From contig DSBK01000065.1 in the NCBI GenBank assembly GCA_011046085.1, positions 1 through 40,000 of the forward strand: a stretch of DNA of 40,000 nt, read 5' to 3'. Shown one piece after another: positions 31,836 to 40,000 of this stretch (position 1 is the first letter of the stretch; the number at the start of each line of letters is the position of its first letter). This stretch comes from Actinomycetota bacterium (GTDB lineage: Bacteria; Actinomycetota; Aquicultoria; UBA3085; Oleimmundimicrobiaceae). The translations under genes were made by a program, and so were the position numbers. The notes beneath the pieces were generated by a model. It searched no databases. It was not told where the DNA came from and saw only the letters and a list, made by a program, of their open reading frames with translations.

Positions 31836-31945
31836 AAATTCTTGTGATTTGACTTTTACAAAAAGATTGCGGTAAAAGAAGTTGGGCTTTATAATTTTTC
31901 AAATGTCTTTGTGTTCTACGATTTTGAAGAGGGAGGAAATAAAAA

Positions 31946-32320
31946 TTGAGCGACTTAATTGAAAGGATTAAAGAATCGGGGCTTAAGGCTATTGCGGAAA
32001 CAAGAGCAACGATTGAAAATATCGAGCGAGGGGATGAGAAGATACATTTTGTGAGCGCTTTTTTGGCGGATATGCCAAAGGGATATAATGGAAGAAAGAG
32101 ATTGGCCAAGGAACTTAAAGAGAGGGGATATGAGGAGGCGGCAAAACATTATGCTTCCGGGGCTGAATTGTGCAAGAAATGCAGCCTTGAATTTGCTGGT
32201 CTTAAGGAAGAAGATATCGAGAGAACGGGCAAGGAGAAGCTAAGGAAGATTTTAGTTAAGGTCATGAGAGAGATAGCTGATTCGGACGAGAAGGCCATTA
32301 ATACAATTTTAAATAAGTAA
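31946..32320 (+). CDS. Hypothetical helical protein, 124 aa
   Basis: A Lys/Glu-rich, probably all-helical soluble protein with a C-K-K-C pair near residue 72. No recognised family. A TTG start at 31946 follows GGGAGGAAAT. It stands 50 bases before the Fe-S cluster genes and may share their transcript, but a functional link is unproven. Confidence 0.55.
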   Translation: MSDLIERIKESGLKAIAETRATIENIERGDEKIHFVSAFLADMPKGYNGRKRLAKELKERGYEEAAKHYASGAELCKKCSLEFAGLKEEDIERTGKEKLRKILVKVMREIADSDEKAINTILNK

Positions 32321-32369
32321 TATATATGTTGGAGTGAGGCTAAAAATTTGTGAAGTCAAGGTGGGACTA

Positions 32370-33107
32370 ATGCTTAAGGTCAAAGATTTGGTGATAGAAC
32401 CCCGAGGTGTAAAAAAGGCCGTTGTAAGTAACGCGAGTTTTGAAGTTCGCGAGAAAGAGATCCACGTGATTCTTGGGCCCAACGGTTCCGGTAAGTCTAC
32501 CCTTGCCTACTCAGTTATGGGTCTAGGGGGTTATAAGCCGATTTCTGGCAGCATAACCTTCATGGAAAAGGATATAACCAATCTTTCAGTGACCGAAAGA
32601 GCTAAGCTGGGTATTACTTTGGCCTGGCAGGAGCCGGTGAGATTTGAAGGAATAACGGTGAGTGATTACATAAAAGCGGGGATGTCGAATCGCGATGAGA
32701 GTGCCGTTGATCACGCGCTCTCTCTCGTTGAACTGGATAGCAAGAAATTCAAGAAGAGGTTCGTGGATAATTCCTTAAGCGGTGGGGAGAGAAAGCGCGT
32801 AGAGCTCGCGGCTGTAGTAGCTATGGAACCGAAATTAATGATACTAGACGAACCCGATTCGGGGCTGGATGTCATCGTTTATGATGAACTTTACCAGCTT
32901 CTTGACAACATAAGAAATGAGGTAAACTCCTCAGTTTTGCTTATTACTCATCGGGAAGAAAGTGGTGAAGTCGCAGATTCAGCCACATTAATCTGGGAAG
33001 GTAAAACCATTTTAAGCGGTAGATTCCCGATTGTTATGCACAAATATTGCACGATGGCGAGGAGAGAAGATAAATGCAGGAAAAAACCCTGCCTCATGAA
33101 ATATTAG
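32370..33107 (+). CDS. sufC: SufC-type Fe-S cluster assembly ATPase (SmsC)
   Basis: A 245-aa ABC ATPase of the SufC type. Walker A is G-P-N-G-S-G-K-S-T near residue 36, the signature L-S-G-G-E-R-K-R near 144, and Walker B L-M-I-L-D-E-P-D-S-G-L-D near 165. It pairs with the SufB-like gene downstream, whose start lies 34 bases inside this gene. ATG 32370 is preferred over a GTG at 32334 for its better RBS (GGTGGGA). The two genes alone, without sufD, sufS or sufU nearby, match the minimal SmsCB arrangement. SufC drives SufB for Fe-S assembly. Confidence 0.88.
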   Translation: MLKVKDLVIEPRGVKKAVVSNASFEVREKEIHVILGPNGSGKSTLAYSVMGLGGYKPISGSITFMEKDITNLSVTERAKLGITLAWQEPVRFEGITVSDYIKAGMSNRDESAVDHALSLVELDSKKFKKRFVDNSLSGGERKRVELAAVVAMEPKLMILDEPDSGLDVIVYDELYQLLDNIRNEVNSSVLLITHREESGEVADSATLIWEGKTILSGRFPIVMHKYCTMARREDKCRKKPCLMKY

Positions 33108-34021
33108 AGAGCGCCGAGAAGGTTGGTTTTGATATTGACCCCATGGTGGCGCCGGATGCTCCGAAGTTGCTCTTAAATTTCAATAAAGTCGTTGCCGTTA
33201 AAGATGCTCCGGGGTTAATTTTGAAAAGCAAAGAGATTGATGATGGCATCGTTGCTGACATAATAGTAACGAAAGGCGTCAAAATTAAATATCCTTTGCA
33301 TCTTTGTTTTGGAATGGTTGCTCAAACTGGCATTCAGGAAATAGTCGCCCGCTTCATAATCGAAGATGGCGCGGAAGTTTTAATGCTGGCTCATTGCAGT
33401 TTTCCAAACGCGTGTGATCTTGTCCATAAAATGGAAGCAAAAATTGCAGTTGGCAAGGGTGCAAAGTTTTTATATGAGGAGCGTCACTATCATGGGGAGA
33501 ACAGCGGGGCAAGTGTTTATCCTACTTTTGAGGCGGATATTGGAGAAGGAAGTTACTTTAAAACCGTTTTTTCATTGGTTCAAGGAACTGTTGGTAAGGT
33601 TAATATAAATGCAAATATCTATGCTCAAAAGGATGCTAAGATAGAGATGATTACAAAAGCCTATGGTAAGAGCGATAAAGATAAGGTGATGATCAGGGAC
33701 GCCGTTTTTTTGGAAGGCAACAATTCCAGAGGGACCATCCGTATGCGTGCCGCTGCACGGGGGGGCGGGGAGGTTTTTATGGAAGGTATTACCGAAGGTA
33801 ACGCTCCTGGCGCTACGGGTCATGTGGATTGTAAAGAGATAATCCAAGGCTTCGGCTCTACGGCCAGAGCTACGCCATTGGTTAGAGTGACCGACGAAAT
33901 GGCGCGCATAACACACGAAGCGGCAGTTGGAAGAGTAAATCAAAAAGAACTCGATACGTTAATGGCCCGTGGTTTAACCGAGGAAGAAGCGGTGGATATG
34001 ATAGTTAAAGGAATGTTGTAG
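33074..34021 (+). CDS. sufB: SufB-like Fe-S scaffold (SmsB), short form
   Basis: A 315-aa SufBD-domain protein, much shorter than the usual SufB (about 470-500 aa). The beta-helical core runs through most of it. The C-terminal H-V-D-C (Cys near 255) and H-E-A-A-V-G (Glu near 284) blocks correspond to the Cys and Glu that are essential in SufB of E. coli. It overlaps the ATPase gene by 34 bases. This is the scaffold of a two-gene SmsCB-like system. The family match is from memory. Confidence 0.85.
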   Translation: MQEKTLPHEILESAEKVGFDIDPMVAPDAPKLLLNFNKVVAVKDAPGLILKSKEIDDGIVADIIVTKGVKIKYPLHLCFGMVAQTGIQEIVARFIIEDGAEVLMLAHCSFPNACDLVHKMEAKIAVGKGAKFLYEERHYHGENSGASVYPTFEADIGEGSYFKTVFSLVQGTVGKVNINANIYAQKDAKIEMITKAYGKSDKDKVMIRDAVFLEGNNSRGTIRMRAAARGGGEVFMEGITEGNAPGATGHVDCKEIIQGFGSTARATPLVRVTDEMARITHEAAVGRVNQKELDTLMARGLTEEEAVDMIVKGML

Positions 34022-34047
34022 GTTCCGCTGAAAAGAACCATAATTAG

Positions 34048-34077
34048 TTGACATAAAAACTTTTTCGGTGGTATAAT
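34048..34077 (+). promoter_or_regulatory. rRNA operon promoter P1
   Basis: TTGACA (34048-34053), an 18-base spacer and TATAAT (34072-34077): both hexamers are perfect. Transcription would begin near 34084, and boxA follows at 34093. Confidence 0.75.
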
Positions 34078-34083
34078 TACACT

Positions 34084-34229
34084 GGTTGAATTTGCTCTTT
34101 GATATTTATTGGAGTTGTTAGGTTTGGGCATATGCCAACGAAGGTGACAAAGATATAGAGGCAAGCGATAGAAGGAGACGAGCTTCTAGATAACTTATTG
34201 TCGCCGAAAAATTGGCGGCAATTTTTATT
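34084..34229 (+). ncRNA. P1 leader transcript or small RNA, with boxA
   Basis: About 145 nt from P1 to the terminator. It contains TGCTCTTTGAT at 34093-34103, close to the rRNA antitermination boxA (TGCTCTTTAACA in E. coli). A hairpin AGAAG/CTTCT lies near 34170-34188. No long ORF; a tiny frame at 34132 (M-P-T-K-V-T-K-I) is not supported. It may be the first leader of the rRNA operon or a stand-alone small RNA. Confidence 0.45.
34198..34229 (+). terminator. Intrinsic terminator between the two rRNA promoters
   Basis: An 8-bp stem TTGTCGCC (34198-34205) and GGCGGCAA (34214-34221), including one G-U pair, is followed by TTTTTATT. It lies after P1 and before P2. Confidence 0.7.
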
Positions 34230-34250
34230 TATAGTTTTTTAAAAACTATG

Positions 34251-34279
34251 TTGACACCTTATGTGGCTTCTGTTAGCAT
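34251..34279 (+). promoter_or_regulatory. rRNA operon promoter P2
   Basis: TTGACA (34251-34256), 17-base spacer and TAGCAT (34274-34279). Transcription should begin near 34286, directly before the 16S processing stem. Confidence 0.65.
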
Positions 34280-34294
34280 TACCTCTTGCGTTTA

Positions 34295-34323
34295 TTGGTC
34301 TTTGAAAACTAAACAGTGTTGTG
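34295..34323 (+). other. 16S rRNA processing stem, 5' strand
   Basis: This 29-base segment is complementary at 28 of 29 positions to 36044-36072 downstream of 16S. In the precursor the two form the long stem that brackets 16S and is cut by RNase III-like nucleases. Its TCTTTGAAAAC also resembles a second boxA. Confidence 0.85.
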
Positions 34324-34429
34324 AATGAAGCTAACGTTTCTAGCTAGCGGATATCTGTCAGTTTTAAGCTGACAAAATAAAGAATCTCTGTAAATATCAA
34401 CGGTGTCTTTTGGCACATGTTGAGAAGTT

Positions 34430-36187
<1,758 letters not shown>

Positions 36188-38199
36188 GGTTAAGTTAGTA
36201 AGGGCATACGATGGATGCCTTGGTACCAGGAGTCGATGAAGGACGTGATAAGCTGCGATAAGCCTCGGGTAGCTGCAAGTGAGCTTCGATCCGAGGATTT
36301 CCGAATGGGGCAACCCAGTTGGGGTAATGCCCAACTATGCGCATCTGAATACATAGGATGCGAAGGACAACCGGGGGAATTGAAACATCTTAGTACCCCG
36401 AGGAAGAGAAAGAAATTTCGATTCCCTTAGTAGCGGCGAGCGAAGAGGGAAGAGCCCAAACCCATCGGGCGTGATAGCCTGCAGGCGTTTCTCGGTGGGG
36501 GTTGTAGGGGTTATCAGGTTTTTCTGCAGAAGAACCAGAGAGTTACAAAGTCGATATTTAGCTGAAAGACTTGGAACAGTCTGTCACAGAGGGTGAAAAC
36601 CCCGTAAGCGAAAGGTATCGATCTCTCAATAACTTCCTAAGTACGGCGGGACACGAGAAATCCTGTCGGAATCTGCGAGGACCACCTCGCAAGGCTAAAT
36701 ACTCCCTGGTGACCGATAGCGAACTAGTACCGTGAGGGAAAGGTGAAAAGCACCCCGGGAGGGGAGTGAAATAGTACCTGAAATCGTATGCTTACAAGCA
36801 GTTCGAGCCCCGACTTGTCGGGGTGAGAGCGTGCCTTTTGTAGAATGAGCCGGCGAGTTACTGGTATCTAGCAAGGTTAAGCCGTATGGTGGAGCCGCAG
36901 CGAAAGCAAGTCTGAATAGGGCGATTAGTTAGATGCCGTAGACCCGAAGCCGAGTGATCTATCCATGGCCAGGGTGAAGCTCCGGTAAAACGGAGTGGAG
37001 GCCCGAACCCACCAGCGTTGAAAAGCTGGGGGATGAGCTGTGGATCGGAGTGAAAGGCTAATCAAACTCGGTAATATCTGGTTCTCCTCGAAATAGCTTT
37101 AGGGCTAGCCTCAAGCGTTTAGTTTTGGTGGTAGAGCACTGATTGGACTAGGGGCCCTCACAGGTTACCAAACCCAGTCAAACTCCGAATACCAAAACTT
37201 TAGAGCTTGGGAGTCAGACTATGGGGGCTAAGCTCCTTAGTCGAAAGGGAAACAGCCCAGACCGTCAGCTAAGGTCCCTAAGTATGAACTAAGTGGAAAA
37301 GGAAGTGGAAGCGCACAGACAGCCAGGATGTTGGCTTAGAAGCAGCAATCATTTGAAGAGTGCGTAATAGCTCACTGGTTAAGCGAATCTGCGCCGACAA
37401 TTATCGGGGCTCAAGTTCATCACCGAAGCTACGGACTTATCTTTGATGAGTGGTAGAGGAGCATTCCCTGTTGGACGAAGTCAATTCGTGAGGATTGGTG
37501 GACGACAGGGAAGAGCGAATGCCGGCATAAGTAGCGAGAGACGGGCGAGAAACCCGTCCGCCGTAAACCCAAGGTTTCCTGGGGAAGGTTAATCCGCCCA
37601 GGGTTAGTCGGGACCTAAGCCGAGGCCGAGAGGCGTAGGCGATGGACAGCTGGTAGATATTCCAGCACCACCGAGTTGCGACTAAGACGTGATGGGGTGA
37701 CGCAGTAGGGTAGACCATGCGCGGCGTTGGTCGTCCGCGTCTAAGCATGTAGGGGGCCGGAATAGGTAAATCCGTTCTGGTATCAAACCCTGAGGTGTGA
37801 TGGCGAGCCGATTGAGGCGAAGTGGTTGATCCCACACTGCCAAGAAAAACCTCTAGCGAGCAACTAGGTGCCCGTACCCCAAACCGACACAGGTGGGTGG
37901 GGAGAGAATCCCAAGGCGATCGAGTGATCCCTCGTTAAGGAACTCGGCAAAATTACCCCGTAACTTCGGGAGAAGGGGTCCCTCATTAGCGTGATTGCCC
38001 TGCGGCATGAGCGTGAAGAGGGTGCAGTGAAAAGGCCCAAGCGACTGTTTACTAAAAACACAGGTCTCTGCTAAGTCGTAAGACGATGTATAGGGGCTGA
38101 CGCCTGCCCGGTGCCGGAAGGTTACGAGGAGATGTTAGCGAGTCGTTAAGGCAAGCGAAGCATTGAATCTAAGCCCCGGTAAACGGCGGCCGTAACTAT

Positions 38200-38916
38200 A
38201 GACTGGACCACTGTAGTTATAAAATCTGGCTATATGCTGGGAAGCCTGGAGAATCCACTCGTACTCGGTCACAACATGGTGGCCAGTGACAATCGATGTG
38301 GTGCAGGTAATCAGCAGGAAAGACTTCAGGTGGGGGCTGAAAGGAGCAATTATGTTTGATGCTAAAAATGTCCCAAGGGAAATCGGTTATTATCTAGCTG
38401 GTTTTACTGATGGAGAAGGCAGCTTCAACACTTCCTTTCGATCCCGCAAAGACTACAAAATATCGTGGAAAGTATCACTTTGCTTTAATATCTCTCAGAG
38501 AGATAAGGTGATACTCTCACTCTTTAAGCGGTATCTAAAGTGCGGAACAATGCGCCAGAGGAAAGATGGAGTTTGGTACTATGAGGTAAATAACCTTAAT
38601 GCCATTCTCGAGAATGTAATTCCTTTCTTCAATAAGTTTGGTTTTTTGTCAGCCAAGAAAAAGCGAGATTTTGCAAAATTCAAAAAGATTGCTTTTCTTA
38701 TGAAGGAAGGAAAACATCTAAGTCTGGAGGGCATCGAAGAGATATTAAAAATCCGCACCGAGATGAACGATGGTGGTAAGAGGCATTACAGCAACGAAGA
38801 GATTCTTAGAAAAATTCCACCTGGAGAATCCTCAGAGACTATACGCCAGACTTCACCCAATAGTGGTGGGGATGATATAGTCCGGTCTCCATAGCGATAT
38901 GGAGTTAACATAAACG
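38200..38916 (+). other. Group I intron 1 in 23S, site equivalent to L1917
   Basis: A 717-nt insertion between U1917 and A1918 (E. coli numbering) in helix 69. The 5' exon ends in U (38199) and the intron ends in G (38916). The guide sequence GTAGTTA (38213-38219) pairs with the exon's TAACTAT over 7 bp, with the diagnostic U.G wobble at the splice site. P4 is GCTG (38236-38239) with CAGC (38312-38315). P7 is GACTATA (38837-38843) with TATAGTC (38876-38882). GGACC (38205-38209) could pair with GGTCC of the 3' exon as P10. The endonuclease ORF lies between Q and R, in the P6 region, and runs over P7. Confidence 0.93.
38352..38894 (+). CDS. LAGLIDADG homing endonuclease of intron 1
   Basis: About 180 aa with one LAGLIDADG motif, read as Y-L-A-G-F-T-D-G-E-G-S-F near residue 16. 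A single motif means it should act as a homodimer. ATG 38352 has RBS AAAGGAG 5 bases upstream; an earlier ATG in the same frame is inside the catalytic core and has no RBS. The C-terminal E-T-I-R-Q-T...D-D-I-V-R-S-P is encoded by the intron's R and S core elements. It should cut intronless 23S alleles at helix 69 to spread the intron. Confidence 0.9.
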   Translation: MFDAKNVPREIGYYLAGFTDGEGSFNTSFRSRKDYKISWKVSLCFNISQRDKVILSLFKRYLKCGTMRQRKDGVWYYEVNNLNAILENVIPFFNKFGFLSAKKKRDFAKFKKIAFLMKEGKHLSLEGIEEILKIRTEMNDGGKRHYSNEEILRKIPPGESSETIRQTSPNSGGDDIVRSP

Positions 38917-39637
<721 letters not shown>

Positions 39638-39735
39638 AAGTTCCGACCTGCACGAATGGCGTAACGACTTGGGCGCTGTCTCAACGAGGAGCTCGGCGAA
39701 ATTGTATTACTCGTAAAGATGCGAGTTACCCGCAA

Positions 39736-39768
<33 letters not shown>

Positions 39769-39914
39769 GCTAGATATTGAATTTTGGTGCACTTTGTGCA
39801 GGATAGGTGGGAGGCTTTGAAGCCCCAACGTTAGTTGGGGTGGAGCCATCCTTGAGATACCACCCTGGGTGTATTGAAGTTCTAACTTCGTGCAGTTACC
39901 CTGGCGAAGAACAG

Positions 39915-39950
<36 letters not shown>

Positions 39951-40000
39951 CAAAAGGTAACGGAGGCGCCCAAAGGTTCCCTCAGCACGGATGGCAATCG

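Overview
The window comes from a bacterial chromosome of mid-range G+C. Several genes point to a Gram-positive-type (monoderm or Terrabacteria) lineage: a SigH-like sigma factor, two YtxH proteins, an Asp23 protein, paired TrkA proteins with TrkH, and mnmG-rsmG-parA-parB in the arrangement usual near a replication origin. The 23S rRNA shows no large helix-54 insertion of the kind known from typical high-G+C Actinobacteria. A low-G+C Gram-positive or a deep-branching actinobacterial-type lineage both fit; I cannot name the organism from sequence alone.

Layout. 1-5400: chromosome maintenance block (mnmG 3' end, rsmG, parA, parB), then a large phosphatase-like polytopic membrane protein whose stop codon lies at the edge of a 137-bp MITE. 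5.5-12.2 kb: YtxH, D-Ala-D-Ala ligase, a small export-type membrane protein and a Ca2+-type P-ATPase (both minus strand), polysaccharide deacetylase, glycerate kinase. 12.2-12.9 kb: gene-poor, with a possibly frameshifted zinc-ribbon gene and an inverted-repeat element. 12.9-17.3 kb: HAD phosphatase, GalT-like transferase, an SRPBCC-CBS fusion, a lipoprotein DJ-1/PfpI protein, two hypotheticals and tRNA-Arg. 17.3-20 kb: a second ddl and a PLP aminotransferase preceded by an apparent transcription attenuator. 20-27.5 kb: geranylgeranyl-reductase-like flavoprotein, YtxH/PRC-barrel/Asp23 envelope cluster, GNAT, membrane metallophosphoesterase, two winged-helix proteins, a degenerate uracil-DNA glycosylase, SigH-like sigma factor, tRNA-Gly. 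27.6-31.2 kb: a minus-strand trk potassium-uptake operon with an uncatalogued 44-residue membrane peptide and an OB-fold-like membrane protein. 31.2-34 kb: 5-formyl-THF cyclo-ligase, a hypothetical, and a minimal two-gene SufC/SufB (SmsCB-type) Fe-S cluster system. 34-40 kb: rRNA operon with tandem promoters, boxA and an intervening terminator, 16S, a tRNA-free spacer, and a 23S gene (running off the window) split by two group I introns.

The most striking feature is the 23S gene. Two group I introns, each with a single-motif LAGLIDADG endonuclease, interrupt it after positions equivalent to E. coli U1917 and U1951, leaving a 34-nt exon between them. To my knowledge these are the two intron positions reported for Coxiella burnetii 23S rRNA. 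The U.G wobble, terminal G, guide-sequence pairing and P4/P7 elements can be read directly for the first intron and partly for the second.

Together the genes suggest an anaerobe-like lifestyle (minimal oxygen-sensitive-type Fe-S assembly, several cation transport systems) with much investment in envelope upkeep: two Ddl ligases, a deacetylase, YtxH/Asp23 proteins and membrane phosphohydrolases. The lifestyle statement is inference.
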